This document shows positions 16,501-24,412 of a DNA stretch of 45,865 nucleotides, piece after piece. A model generated the notes under the pieces. That model searched no databases. It saw nothing but the letters and a program-made list of their open reading frames with translations, and was not told where the DNA came from. Origin of the DNA: Oscillospiraceae bacterium (GTDB lineage: Bacteria; Bacillota; Clostridia; Oscillospirales; Ruminococcaceae); contig JAILIG010000052.1 in assembly GCA_024695445.1 (NCBI GenBank), positions 1 to 45,865 of the forward strand, given 5' to 3'. How positions within the stretch are numbered: position 1 is the first letter of the stretch; each line of letters opens with the position of its first letter. The translations under genes and the position numbers were made by a program.

Positions 16501-17392
16501 CAGCGGCATGATCGTGTTTGATGACCTGCTGGTCGGATCGCATGAGGTTGTGGTCACTGTACTGGCCGGCCCGACAATCCGTACAACAGTTCTTGTGCTG
16601 GAGAACGAGCAGGCTGAATGCCTGATTGACATGCTGGCTGCCAGCACAAATTATGACTGGGATTGCTACGACCACTACGATTTCGATCAATACTTCGGCC
16701 CGACGCTGCCGAAACATATTGAGATCAACGGAAAAAATATCAAAATGCGCGGCTATACAGAGGTGAATTATAAAGATTTCCTTCTGACGCATGAAAACGA
16801 TGACCCCAATTCCTTCGTGCACGGGGCGGGAAAGATTCTCTCGTTCAGTATCGATAGGGACCAAGCAGACTGGCATACGCTGGAGGGCGGCGGCTTCCTG
16901 TTTGATGTCAGTATCACAAAGCCGTCCGAAAGCGCCGGCGATGCCGAGGACAGCGGAGCCAAAGACGGCGAAGCAAAAGACGGCGAAGCAGCAGACAGTA
17001 ACGAAATCGTACCCGGCAGCGAAGGCTTCCTGACCGCGCACTGTATTCTGGTGACCAGTGACGGGTTGAAAATCTATTATCTCCATGATGTGGATATTGC
17101 GCTGTTCAGAAACGGAAAGCTCGGAAGAATCGATTACATCGGTGAACAGATCGGAGATTATGCCTATGATATCGGCGATGTGAAAGCGCACCACTCGATT
17201 TCGATCAATATCCGGAAGGGCGCTACGGAAACCATCTCGATCCTGGACAGCAGCAACATTGTTGTTGAGAATCTGGAAGTTGATAAGCTTGACGGCGATG
17301 ACTACGGTCCGATCACCAGCCACGATGACCACTGGTGCGAGCAGGAATCCTGGTTCACCTTCTCCAACATCGTGATGAGCAATGTGAATTGA
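13508..17392 (+). CDS. Large multidomain secreted M4 metallopeptidase with TSP3-like calcium repeats
   Basis: 1294 aa from ATG 13508, seven nt after AAAGGAG. An in-frame ATG at 13403 is less well supported. Order of parts: signal peptide (1-29); beta domain (33-108); Thr/Ala/Glu linker; hydrophobic segment 141-157, basic KKSKK, second hydrophobic segment 165-182 ending in a signal-cleavage-like SAPARIFAAD; fibronectin III-like domain (about 220-310); Asp-rich thrombospondin type 3-like calcium repeats (about 318-425); FTP/PepSY-type propeptide (about 470-640); catalytic domain with HEYGH at 809-813 and the downstream zinc ligand Glu836 in NEAYADVF; Ig/CNA-B-like domain (about 970-1045); C-terminal beta region. 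It should be made as a zymogen and act outside the cell. The double membrane segment in the middle is odd. No dockerin is present. Confidence 0.9.
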   Translation: MQKRFGAFILTFMSLFLTCFLTGLPADAAEQSGVEVSVSSGKEEYAAAEDADISFSIRNTNDADIDGVNWKLQLPDGLTAKSGSLSGENLRIRAGESYEGSVSVELAAPDTTEAATEPAATESAPETTAAPGVDAGESTSALCIFGVIAAAAALAWMTRKKSKKLFGILSVFFCAGLIALSAPARIFAADEDSISVEAEKKIRIDGTDYTVKLSVTADAMQEAANPGDFYAWAEYSRENNTITVKWQAQEGASGYKVYDKANTETPLAEVKDKTEYVCPPDETAKAKYVFYVAAESADGKQTVSNDVTVRQNSDGSYTFSDIDSDRDGLDDLDEITRKTDRLNPDTDGDGLKDGYEVNLASTDPLTADTDENGTSDGAEDFDGDGIPTQQEGQYRANPYAGDTDEDGFPDSYEIANGMNPSAADPIVIDDEKVTNVKDYTLTDIEAFNENEEYPLEVFYNDDKFIERINGLYATEKIQNAQDALYSLYHIKSLLGMKDPAAELKFTRTVYSQWSVSYSFNQVYQGVEAEGRTVTITCKKDGKISSVFSGYLCDKHFKKLNLKPTVTKQRLKQIVNSGSDKPVEIYTSDLCIRMNPEAVLVYRVVTSAQKTVWIDAHTGKIVYEKSNFLQYSGHYAVEALDEYSKSRFIDVQVITEDTTDTYYMRYDTYKTGAYRFNDSYVQNAIGSTLPDVESSGGISAYNRAIDLSDPNHPFTPSRDGWDSQAVSAYCNFFEVRKRYASKGYYGLNGQNGSASIFVRANPIFGVGPITANAAYGPVTIPGGSTYDAVFFTDQCERFATYANDHYVYGHEYGHAVVNHNNAQSGVLSTMFMGTVNEAYADVFGCWVDKKWAARSEPLRDITNPHNSKNPKKIGDKYYDANTADPHLNSTIISYAAYLLNTKYDYSLDELFDVFKVSVGDLSDSMTTFDEIRTSLASAARTIGYSKEKVLHIYDAFEEVGVTRPKSSALIIVTEGSKCIKHATVAISNGDTNKTGLTDDSGMIVFDDLLVGSHEVVVTVLAGPTIRTTVLVLENEQAECLIDMLAASTNYDWDCYDHYDFDQYFGPTLPKHIEINGKNIKMRGYTEVNYKDFLLTHENDDPNSFVHGAGKILSFSIDRDQADWHTLEGGGFLFDVSITKPSESAGDAEDSGAKDGEAKDGEAADSNEIVPGSEGFLTAHCILVTSDGLKIYYLHDVDIALFRNGKLGRIDYIGEQIGDYAYDIGDVKAHHSISINIRKGATETISILDSSNIVVENLEVDKLDGDDYGPITSHDDHWCEQESWFTFSNIVMSNVN

Positions 17393-17458
17393 AAACGACG
17401 GAAGGTACATTGAGACACGATATACATACCATATCATGACAAAACAGTTTTACCGAAG

Positions 17459-17488
17459 ACGAGGGAGCCCCGCGGGGTTCCCTCGTTT
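17459..17488 (+). terminator. Rho-independent terminator of the large M4 gene
   Basis: ACGAGGGAGCCCC pairs with GGGGTTCCCTCGT around a 2-nt GC centre, followed by TTT. Confidence 0.75.
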
Positions 17489-17576
17489 GCATGGCATCGT
17501 ATTATCTGTGCCTCAGAGTACAGTATTCTCCCGAATAAGATGCTTTCGGCATGATCCCGTTCAAATCGCTTTCAAG

Positions 17577-17627
17577 TAAAAAACACAGCACAGCCCGCGG
17601 TATATCATAACCGCAGGCTGTGCTTTT
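17577..17627. terminator. Bidirectional terminator bordering the dockerin relic
   Basis: AGCACAGCC and GGCTGTGCT form the outer stem, with GCGGT/ACCGC inside. A-run on the left, T-run on the right. On the minus strand it follows the relic stop codon by about 28 bp. Confidence 0.75.
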
Positions 17628-17654
17628 TATGTGGAGTATGTATATTCAGTATGT

Positions 17655-17786
17655 TCAGTCGGGAATATTGTAGTCGACTGCGAGTCTGACTGCGTCAGCG
17701 ACATCAATGGAACCGTCACCGTTCACATCAGCCATTTTGCGCTGCGCCGCGGTCAAAGTGATCGGTGCGCTGCTGAACGGAATGGA
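17655..17786 (-). pseudogene. Dockerin half-repeat relic, in frame after the LRR gene stop
   Basis: Directly after the TAA of the LRR gene at 17787 the same frame stays open for 43 codons and encodes a dockerin repeat (MADVNGDGSIDVADAVRLAV) before TGA at 17657-17655. The LRR protein already has a full two-repeat dockerin, so this is an extra half of a different dockerin type. It has no start or ribosome binding site of its own. Most likely it is the surviving 3' end of a gene replaced by recombination. Stop-codon readthrough would add it to the LRR protein but is not otherwise supported. Confidence 0.7.
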
Positions 17787-19925
17787 TTACTTTTCGTAGG
17801 TGGCGAATCTCCAGATTCTGGGCGTAGTGTACTGCTTGCAGTAGGTGGTGATATAGCTGCTGAGCAGGGATTCGTCAGTGCTGTCAACCTTGCCGTCGAA
17901 GTTCAGGTCGCAGCGTGCGAGGTAAGTGGTGTTTGTGGTGCCGAAATAGCTCTTGATCTTGGTGACATCCGCGGAATTGAATTTGCCGTCTCCGTTCACA
18001 TCGCCGAGCTTGCGGTTGTCCATCACAGCATACCCGGAGCCCTTGCGGATGCCGGCATTTCCGAGTGCCTGCCAGTTGTAGGTGCCGTGGCCGTCGTTGT
18101 CAAACTGTGCATCCGGGCAGAGGAAGTTGTCATAGCGGTCATCGCCGGTCTTGCCGTCGTCCCAGGTGACATCGACATGATACCACTTGTTGTTCAGCTT
18201 AATGAGGTTCCAGCAGTGGCCCTCTTCCTCTTCAATGTTGTACTTGTAATCCACAACATAATATGTCTGGATGCCGGCCTTGTTCATCAGGATCTCATAG
18301 CATCTTGCATAGCCGTCGCAGACGGTGTAGTATTTGCCGTCCGACTTCTGATGCAGGAATACGGAAGCATCGACATGGTTCTTCTTGTCCTTCTTGGAAT
18401 CATAGTCATACTGCACGCGGCCCATGATCCAGCTGCGGATGTGCAGCGCTTTCTGGATCGGCGTCATTGAGGATGTGGTGACTCTTGCGACAATAAAGCT
18501 TGCCATTTTATCAACATAGTCCTGCATGAAGGGGTAATATTCATACTTTTCAAAATTCGCCGTCATCTCATCACTGATCTTGGCACCGAAAACCGGCTCT
18601 CCGCTCGGCAGCTTCCGGACGAGATCATTGCCGTTCAGGCGGCAGAGCTTCGGGCTCTTCAGGAGCGTTTCATACTGCTTCAGAATCGCTCCTGCGGACT
18701 GATTGTATTCAGAAGAAGCGATCGTCAGATACTTCAGATTGTCCAGTCCGGGGAAGTACGCCTTGTAATAGGAATAGGTCTGAATAAAGTTGGTGAGCTT
18801 CAGCGTCACAAGGCTGGTGTTGTTATGAAGCACGCCGTCGGGGATATATCTTGCGTCGATTGTATACGAAGAGTTGGTTTTTGCCTGCGGGTAAGCAAGG
18901 AGTCTGTTTCCGCTCTTGTTCAGGAGCAGACCGTCAACGGTTTTGTATTTGGTGTTGGAGGAATCCAGCGTATATGCCTTCACACCGTAGGTGTAAGCGA
19001 AAGCGGAGTCTGCGATTGAGCTGACGGCCTTGCTGATCTTGAGGGTTGCCGGCAGCGTGGCGCTGGAAAAAGCGTTATCACTGATTGTCGTAACGGAATC
19101 CGGCATGGTGAAGCTGGTGAGCTGGCAGCCGCTGAAGCAGAAAGACGGGATCGTCGTAACCGTGTTCGGCAGGGTGAGGGAAGTGATTCCGCAGTTGCAG
19201 AAAGTATAAGGCGCAAGCGTCAGCTTCGTATTTGTGCCTTCGATCCGGATTGTGTTCAGATTGCTGAGCTTAAAGAACAGGCTGTCTCCGAAGGAGAGCT
19301 TCTGGACATTGCTGTTGAAGCGCACATAATTCAGGCTCATGCACTGCCAGAACGCATTGCTCTGCAGATCAATCTCCGGCGCATAGCCGTAGAAATTCTG
19401 AATGGCAGACTGTGCAAAGGCGTACGGCTGCACCGTGACGCGCTGACCGTAGGCCTGCAGCGTCACGCTCTGCAGATTGCCGGTGTTTGCAAACGCATAC
19501 TGTCCGACCGACACGCTGCTGTTGATAAAGACATTCCGGACAGAGGAGTACCGGAACGCGGAGTGCCCGATGCTTCTCAGATTGGACGCGACAGAAAGGT
19601 CAACTGTGGTCAGCGTGGAGCAGCCGTTGAAGGCGTTGTCGCGGATGCCGACGATCTTGTACGGGCCGTTTGCATAGCTGACCGTCGCACGGATGACCAG
19701 ATTGGTCGGGCTGCCGGTGTAGGAATAGATGTACGCTTCCTTGTTCTTGGTGTCGAGCTCGTAGCAGATGCCGCCGGTTGTGTACTTGTAGTAGTTGGTG
19801 GGCATGGTTGCAGCTTCTGCGGTGACGGCGGGCTGCTGCCAGAGGTCACGCATTACCGGCGAAACCGGCATAGCTGCGAGGGTTGCCGCGCTCAGAAGCA
19901 CGGCGGTGAGCTTTTTGAGTTTCAT
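17787..19925 (-). CDS. Secreted BspA-like LRR protein with transglutaminase-like domain and dockerin (paralogue A)
   Basis: 712 aa. Signal peptide (MKLKKLTAVLLSAATLAAMP); an N-terminal module (ATMPTNYYKYTTGGICYELDT) shared with the paralogue at 37980; BspA/TpLRR-type leucine-rich repeats (about 80-440) with the pattern IPSFCFSGCQLTSFTMPDSV; and a transglutaminase-like domain with Cys (VCDGYARCYE), His (GHCWNLIKL) and Asp (YHVDVTWDD) in place. A two-repeat dockerin starts at about residue 638 (GDVNGDGKFNSADV, CDLNFDGKVDSTDE), and a short tail TPRIWRFATYEK follows. It should be exported and may dock onto a cohesin scaffold. LRRs of this kind often bind host or microbial surfaces. Divergent from paralogue B. 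The reading frame continues after the stop into a dockerin relic. Confidence 0.93.
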   Translation of the reverse strand: MKLKKLTAVLLSAATLAAMPVSPVMRDLWQQPAVTAEAATMPTNYYKYTTGGICYELDTKNKEAYIYSYTGSPTNLVIRATVSYANGPYKIVGIRDNAFNGCSTLTTVDLSVASNLRSIGHSAFRYSSVRNVFINSSVSVGQYAFANTGNLQSVTLQAYGQRVTVQPYAFAQSAIQNFYGYAPEIDLQSNAFWQCMSLNYVRFNSNVQKLSFGDSLFFKLSNLNTIRIEGTNTKLTLAPYTFCNCGITSLTLPNTVTTIPSFCFSGCQLTSFTMPDSVTTISDNAFSSATLPATLKISKAVSSIADSAFAYTYGVKAYTLDSSNTKYKTVDGLLLNKSGNRLLAYPQAKTNSSYTIDARYIPDGVLHNNTSLVTLKLTNFIQTYSYYKAYFPGLDNLKYLTIASSEYNQSAGAILKQYETLLKSPKLCRLNGNDLVRKLPSGEPVFGAKISDEMTANFEKYEYYPFMQDYVDKMASFIVARVTTSSMTPIQKALHIRSWIMGRVQYDYDSKKDKKNHVDASVFLHQKSDGKYYTVCDGYARCYEILMNKAGIQTYYVVDYKYNIEEEEGHCWNLIKLNNKWYHVDVTWDDGKTGDDRYDNFLCPDAQFDNDGHGTYNWQALGNAGIRKGSGYAVMDNRKLGDVNGDGKFNSADVTKIKSYFGTTNTTYLARCDLNFDGKVDSTDESLLSSYITTYCKQYTTPRIWRFATYEK

Positions 19926-19942
19926 CGCAATATCCTCCTTCT

Positions 19943-19958
19943 GGTGCGAAATTGCACC
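19943..19958 (-). promoter_or_regulatory. 5'-terminal leader stem-loop of paralogue A
   Basis: On the minus strand GGTGC-AATTTC-GCACC, starting 7 nt after the -10, i.e. at the predicted transcript start, and followed immediately by AGAAGGAGG. The same structure with compensatory changes precedes the other paralogues. Confidence 0.6.
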
Positions 19959-19964
19959 TTTACA

Positions 19965-19994
19965 ATTATATCACATTCTCATATAAAAATACAA
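19965..19994 (-). promoter_or_regulatory. Promoter of LRR paralogue A
   Basis: Minus-strand TTGTAT (19994-19989), 18 bp, TATAAT (19970-19965). The stretch 19995-20426 between the divergent LRR genes holds no gene I can support. Confidence 0.65.
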
Positions 19995-20426
19995 GTCATA
20001 AGTTGCGAATCAAATCGAAAAACAAAATAAATATGTACTTTAACGAACCGATGAGGGCGTGACAATCAAAATCAATATGATTATAAGAACAGGAGCTCCT
20101 CTTTAGATTGGTAACACAATTTTATCCGCAGTACGCCGCCCGGCAGCATGAACGGTCTCAGGCTGCACTGCCGTCTTTTCATCTGCTGCGAAGGCAGACC
20201 GCGGTACCCTGTGCAAAAGCAAAAAGTAATGCTTAACAGTCTGACGGTCTGACCGTATCAACGCACGGGGAGTCTTTTCGGACGCCCTGTGCGGTTTGCT
20301 TTGATAAACTGTCCCTGCCGGGCTCCGCGGAAACCCGGCGGGATGCTTCATCTCAGCGGACGGCAGCCAACAGTCCTCACGCCGCCCGGCAGAACGGTGT
20401 TCTGATGTGACTATATTGATCGGATT

Positions 20427-20533
20427 TAAGCAATCTGTTCAGCGGTAAAATTAAGCGTTTATTGTCACAATTACCGCAATCTGTTCGGTGATGGCATTAA
20501 GCATTTATTGTCACAATTATCGCAATCTGCGAC
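20427..20533. repeat. 46-bp tandem repeat with ATTGTCACAAT palindromes
   Basis: Two near-identical 34-bp blocks (20450-20483 and 20496-20529, 32 of 34 bases equal) are spaced 46 bp apart, preceded by a partial third unit. Each contains the perfect palindrome ATTGT-C-ACAAT (20461-20471, 20507-20517). The array ends directly at the -35 of the LRR gene at 20602. Confidence 0.7.
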
Positions 20534-20562
20534 TTGAATCTGTTGCATTTATATGATATACT
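20534..20562 (+). promoter_or_regulatory. Promoter of LRR paralogue B
   Basis: TTGAAT (20534-20539), 17 bp, TATACT (20557-20562). Confidence 0.7.
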
Positions 20563-20568
20563 TGCTAT

Positions 20569-20584
20569 GGTGTTGATACACACC
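20569..20584 (+). promoter_or_regulatory. 5'-terminal leader stem-loop of paralogue B
   Basis: GGTGT-TGATAC-ACACC begins 7 nt after the -10 and is followed by AGAAGGAGG. Relative to paralogue A the fifth pair changes from C-G to T-A on both sides. Confidence 0.6.
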
Positions 20585-20601
20585 AGAAGGAGGATATTGT
20601 G

Positions 20602-22779
20602 ATGAAATTCAAAAAACTCACCGCCGTGCTCCTGAGTGCGGCAACCCTTGCAGCCATGCCGGTTACTCCGGTGCTGCGCGATGTATGGCAGAGTGCGGCT
20701 GTTACCGCAGAAGCGGCAGACAGCATCATTGCTTACATCACAGTCAACAAAGTCATGTATGCAATTTACCAAAAAAGCGACAAATCCCTCTATGCAGTCA
20801 CGATCGCGTGTCATACAGACATTACAAGCCTTGTCCTTCCTGCAACTGTCAGTTATAGCGGAAAGGCTGTTCCGGTCACCAAGATCGGAGAAGATTCTTT
20901 CAGCGGCAAAAGCTATCTGACAACAGTAGACCTGTCTGTCGCAACGAATCTGACTACGATCGGAGAGAGAGCATTTCGCGGATCTTCTGTCAACACTGTA
21001 TTTCTCAGCGGTGTCCGAACGACTTCCGGCACGCTGACTGTCGGCAAATATGCCTTTGCTGACACCAATAATCTGGATACCGTTTATCTTCAGGCAACTG
21101 TGAACTCCGTTGTGGTTCAGCCGCACGCCTTTGAACGCTCAAGCATCAAGAATTTCCAGGGATATTCCAAGTCAATCAATCTGCAGAAGGAAGCGTTCTG
21201 GCAGTGTATGAGCCTGAATTATGTACGCTTTAACAGCAATGTCAGCACACTGCAGCTCGGTGAAAGCCTGTTCTTTAAGCTGTACAATCTCAAAACGCTC
21301 CGGATTGAGGGCACAAGCACAAAGGTGGTTCTCAGCAAAGCAACCTTTGATCAGTGCGGCATCTCGTCGTTCTCTTTCCCGAATACAGTCACATCGATTC
21401 CTGCAAACTGCTTTGCCGGCTGCCAGATCAGCAGCTTTACGATGCCGGATTCGGTCAAATCAATCGGAGCGAATGCGTTTGCAAGCGCTAAACTGCCGAG
21501 CACATTCAAAATCAGTAAAAATGTCACTTCCATCAGCGATTCTGCCTTTGCAGATGTATGGGGAGTGGCAGCCTTCAGCATTGATTCATCCAACAGCTAC
21601 TACAAGACGATTGATAACGGTGTTCTTTACACCAAGAACGGAACAAAGCTGGTTTGCTATCCGAAAGAAAGAGCCGGTTCTTCTTACACATCCTCTGCGA
21701 AGTATTATCCGGACCATGCCTTTTCCGGTGTCACAAATCTGAAAACGCTGACACTCAAGAACTATACCCCGTACGCAAACGGCGGTACCGTTTATTTCCC
21801 CAATTTGTCTAATCTGACAACGCTGAATGTCCCGACCACTCTGACCGGCACACAGATTATGACTTATTTCCACAGACTGTTCCCGGATTCTAAGCTGCAG
21901 ACGATCAACGGCAAAAAGGTCCTTTATACACCCTCCGGACAGGAGCCGTACTTCCACAGCGATTTCTCCAGCTATATCTGTGCGAATTTTGACCAGTTTG
22001 AGGGCTCTGTGATTCTGAAGAACTATGTGGACAAAATGGGAGACTGGGTTGTCAGCCAGGTTGTGAAGTCAACCGATACACCGGTCCAGAAGATTATGAA
22101 GCTCCGCAAATGGATCATGGACCGGACGACCTACGATCCGCGTGTGATTGCTGACGAAAATTTCCATGACGCGAAGAATCATTCCGATGCCTCTGTTTTC
22201 CTGCACAGAGAAAAAATCAACGGCACAATGCAGTATGTCACGGTCTGTGAAGGCTATTCGAAATGCTACAACAACCTTCTGAAGAAGGCCGGTATTGAAA
22301 GCGAGTTCGTCTCCGCTTATCCGCACGCATGGAACCTTGTCAAGCTGAACGGAAAATGGTATCATATGGATGTCACCTGGGATGATCAATTCAAAGACAA
22401 TCCGAATGACTTCCCGGGCTATACACCCTATACCTATTGTTTTGCACCGGATTCCCTGATTAACGATCCGAATGATCAGCACTCGAACTATTACTGGTCC
22501 GCCGGCGGCTCACTGCGGAAGGGCAACCCCGTGGCAACGACCGACCTTAGAAAGCTCGGCGATGTGAACGGTGACGGCAAGTATAATAATGCTGATGTGA
22601 CAAAGCTCAAGAGCTATATCGGCAAGACGGTCAGCGATTCTGTTCTCGCAGTTTGCGACCTCAACTTTGACGGAAAGATCACCAGCGCGGATTCTTCTGC
22701 TTTGCAGAACTATGTCAGCATTCACTGGAGATCGTTCAAAACGCCGTTCCTGTGGAGACTCTATGTCTACGAGACCTGA
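20602..22779 (+). CDS. Secreted BspA-like LRR protein with transglutaminase-like domain and dockerin (paralogue B)
   Basis: 725 aa from ATG 20602; a GTG one codon upstream is the alternative. Signal peptide; N-terminal module DSIIAYITVNKVMYAIYQ shared with paralogue C (28109) but not with A or D; BspA-type LRRs to about residue 440. The transglutaminase-like domain has a plausible triad: Cys549 (VCEGYSKCY), His575 (HAWNLVKL) and Asp590 (YHMDVTWDD). A dockerin follows (GDVNGDGKYNNADV, CDLNFDGKITSADS), then the tail TPFLWRLYVYET. Expected to be extracellular and scaffold-docked. Transcribed divergently from paralogue A; the promoter is preceded by a tandem repeat carrying palindromes, which suggests dedicated regulation. 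Confidence 0.93.
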   Translation: MKFKKLTAVLLSAATLAAMPVTPVLRDVWQSAAVTAEAADSIIAYITVNKVMYAIYQKSDKSLYAVTIACHTDITSLVLPATVSYSGKAVPVTKIGEDSFSGKSYLTTVDLSVATNLTTIGERAFRGSSVNTVFLSGVRTTSGTLTVGKYAFADTNNLDTVYLQATVNSVVVQPHAFERSSIKNFQGYSKSINLQKEAFWQCMSLNYVRFNSNVSTLQLGESLFFKLYNLKTLRIEGTSTKVVLSKATFDQCGISSFSFPNTVTSIPANCFAGCQISSFTMPDSVKSIGANAFASAKLPSTFKISKNVTSISDSAFADVWGVAAFSIDSSNSYYKTIDNGVLYTKNGTKLVCYPKERAGSSYTSSAKYYPDHAFSGVTNLKTLTLKNYTPYANGGTVYFPNLSNLTTLNVPTTLTGTQIMTYFHRLFPDSKLQTINGKKVLYTPSGQEPYFHSDFSSYICANFDQFEGSVILKNYVDKMGDWVVSQVVKSTDTPVQKIMKLRKWIMDRTTYDPRVIADENFHDAKNHSDASVFLHREKINGTMQYVTVCEGYSKCYNNLLKKAGIESEFVSAYPHAWNLVKLNGKWYHMDVTWDDQFKDNPNDFPGYTPYTYCFAPDSLINDPNDQHSNYYWSAGGSLRKGNPVATTDLRKLGDVNGDGKYNNADVTKLKSYIGKTVSDSVLAVCDLNFDGKITSADSSALQNYVSIHWRSFKTPFLWRLYVYET

Positions 22780-22856
22780 TTTTCCCGTCTGAGCCTGTGT
22801 AAAAGCATCATCCCGTCCCGAAAGGCGGAGTGCGTTTTTACCGCGTACAAAACGAA

Positions 22857-22897
22857 ATCGGCACCGCTTTTTGTTCAGGGCGGTGCCGATTCTGTTT
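22857..22897 (+). terminator. Terminator-like hairpin after paralogue B
   Basis: ATCGGCACCGC (22857-22867) pairs with GCGGTGCCGAT (22880-22890), with only a short T-rich tail. Confidence 0.6.
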
Positions 22898-22984
22898 ATC
22901 ATAAGAGCGCCGGTATGAATGTGAATCAGAGCTTGCAGGCGGAATTCCGGATGCGGTCATAAACGGAAAGCGGAGAAGTCCGCC

Positions 22985-23290
22985 GGCAGCCCAAACTAAC
23001 GTTTTTGGTCAAGCTTTTTGCGGGGAGCCCTCGCGGGCATTGATCTAAAGCTTTCCGGCAGCCCAAATTAAAGTTTCGGTCAAGCCTTTTCAAAGGCTTG
23101 CAGGGTTGAGGGGCGGCGCCCCTCATCGCCGCCCGCAGGCGGCGAAACTCTCTCCGCCTTAGAAGAGCCCCGCCGAGGGAGTGAATTGCCGCAAAGCGGC
23201 AAGAGGGGGACGCACTGCGACAGAGGGCGTCCCCCCTAAAAAGACTGTGGTGAACTTTTTCGACAGACTGGAGCAGCCCTTCGGGGCTGC
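22985..23290 (+). repeat. Dispersed structured intergenic repeat, copy 1 (with partial tandem start)
   Basis: The full unit runs from the CCCAAATTAAAGTTTCGGTC segment (about 23062) to CGACAGACTG (about 23270). An extra partial start lies at 22985-23025. It contains successive hairpins: AAGCCTTTTCAAAGGCTT, TGAGGGGC/GCCCCTCA, TCGCCGCC/GGCGGCGA, TTGCCGC/GCGGCAA and GGGGGACGC/GCGTCCCCC. It ends with a UUCG-type hairpin (GCAGCCC-TTCG-GGGCTGC). Copies 2 and 3 lie at 27755 and 31592. No protein is encoded. It fills most of the 22780-23490 gap. Confidence 0.85.
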
Positions 23291-23490
23291 ATTTGTTCTG
23301 CCCTGTGTTTCCCCGCCGCCCGATGATCGTGCCGGGACGGCGCACGCAGCAGGCCGCTTTGGTACATTCCGGTTGCCTCGGCCGGCCGCATCACGGGGGA
23401 GAGCGGCCGTGTTCTGCGGCTTCTAACGGCGCCCGTTTGGTGCTCCGGAATGCATAAAATATTAAATGATATAAAGATAGCGGATTCCTC

Positions 23491-23519
23491 TTGACAAATC
23501 GGCCGAAAATTGATAAAAT
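23491..23519 (+). promoter_or_regulatory. Promoter of the nrdG-nrdD-trxB operon
   Basis: TTGACA (23491-23496), 17 bp, TAAAAT (23514-23519). The predicted start is at about 23526, directly at the first NrdR-like box. Confidence 0.75.
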
Positions 23520-23527
23520 AAAAATCA

Positions 23528-23575
23528 GCACGAGATATTGTGAAATTTCACACGCTAAATCACTATATCTTGTGT
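23528..23575 (+). promoter_or_regulatory. Pair of NrdR boxes
   Basis: Two imperfect 16-bp palindromes, 23528-23543 (GCACGAGATATTGTGA) and 23560-23575 (TCACTATATCTTGTGT), lie 32 bp apart, i.e. three helical turns. Sequence and spacing fit the paired operators of NrdR, the ATP/dATP-sensing repressor of ribonucleotide reductase genes. The boxes overlap or follow the transcription start, consistent with repression. Confidence 0.7.
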
Positions 23576-23658
23576 TTTTATCTGTGCCGGACGCCGGAAG
23601 TGCACGGACAGATGCCGCGAAAAAACCGGCAGATCAACAGGAAAAGGTGTGGAAAAAT

Positions 23659-24351
23659 GTGAAAATCGCAGGCCTGCAAAAGCTCACTTTACTGGATTAT
23701 CCCGGCAAAACCGCCTGTACCGTTTTCACATGGGGCTGCAATCTCCGCTGCCCGTTCTGCCACAATGCGGGGCTGGTCACGGAGGCGTACAGCGAAGCGC
23801 TGACGCCGGACGGGCTGTATGCGTTCCTCGAAAAGCGCATCGGTCTGCTCGACGGTGTATGCGTGTCCGGCGGCGAGCCGCTGCTCCAGCCTGACCTGAT
23901 TCCGTTTCTTGAGCCGATCCGTGACATGGGCTTTCTCGTCAAGCTGGATACGAACGGCACACAGCCTGAGAAGCTCCGGCAGATCTGTGAAAGCGGCCTC
24001 ATCAGCATGGTCGCCATGGACATCAAAAACAGCCCTCAGAAATACGCTCTGACCGCCGGAACGGAGCGGCTCAGCGTGGAGGCGGTGAACAGGAGCGTCC
24101 GGTATCTCATGCAGCAGGACAGGCTTCCGTATGAGTTCCGCACGACCGTTGTGAAGCAGTATCACACCGCTGCGGATTTTGCCGCGATCGGGAAATGGAT
24201 CCGCGGCGCAGAGGCCTATTATCTGCAGAATTTCATCAATTCCGGTCACCTGATCGACGGAACCGTGACCGGCTGCACGCCCTCTGAAATGCGGGAGTAT
24301 CTTGAGACTGTCCGGAGGGATGTGCCGAATGCCGCGCTGCGCGGGATTTGA
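23659..24351 (+). CDS. nrdG: Anaerobic ribonucleoside-triphosphate reductase activating protein (radical SAM)
   Basis: 230 aa if GTG 23659 is used. The frame is open further upstream through the NrdR boxes, so an early start is unlikely; GTG 23647 is an alternative. The iron-sulfur site is CxxxCxxC at Cys27, Cys31 and Cys34 (WGCNLRCPFCHN), followed by CVSGGEPLLQPDL. The opening IAGLQKLTLLDYPGK and the length match the shorter NrdG2-type activases. The enzyme makes the glycyl radical on NrdD by reductive cleavage of S-adenosylmethionine. The nrdD gene follows 61 bp downstream on the same transcript. Confidence 0.9.
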   Translation: MKIAGLQKLTLLDYPGKTACTVFTWGCNLRCPFCHNAGLVTEAYSEALTPDGLYAFLEKRIGLLDGVCVSGGEPLLQPDLIPFLEPIRDMGFLVKLDTNGTQPEKLRQICESGLISMVAMDIKNSPQKYALTAGTERLSVEAVNRSVRYLMQQDRLPYEFRTTVVKQYHTAADFAAIGKWIRGAEAYYLQNFINSGHLIDGTVTGCTPSEMREYLETVRRDVPNAALRGI

Positions 24352-24412
24352 ACCAATGGTTTTCTAATGTTTTTACAGCGTTTCTATATATTTTTTATCA
24401 GGAGGTATTCTC

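Noticed and set aside
16409..17437. Antisense frame at the end of the large M4 gene
   Set aside because: Shadow of the C-terminal domains, no start signals.
22926..23345. Peptide with CRSASPSCRFAAIHSLGG
   Set aside because: It is a translation of the dispersed hairpin repeat. The same peptide appears from the other copies at about 27633-28069 and 31506-31697, with arms that vary as RNA or DNA, not as codons.
23491..23658. N-terminal extension of NrdG
   Set aside because: The stretch contains promoter and NrdR boxes, and the family begins at the IAGLQK segment.
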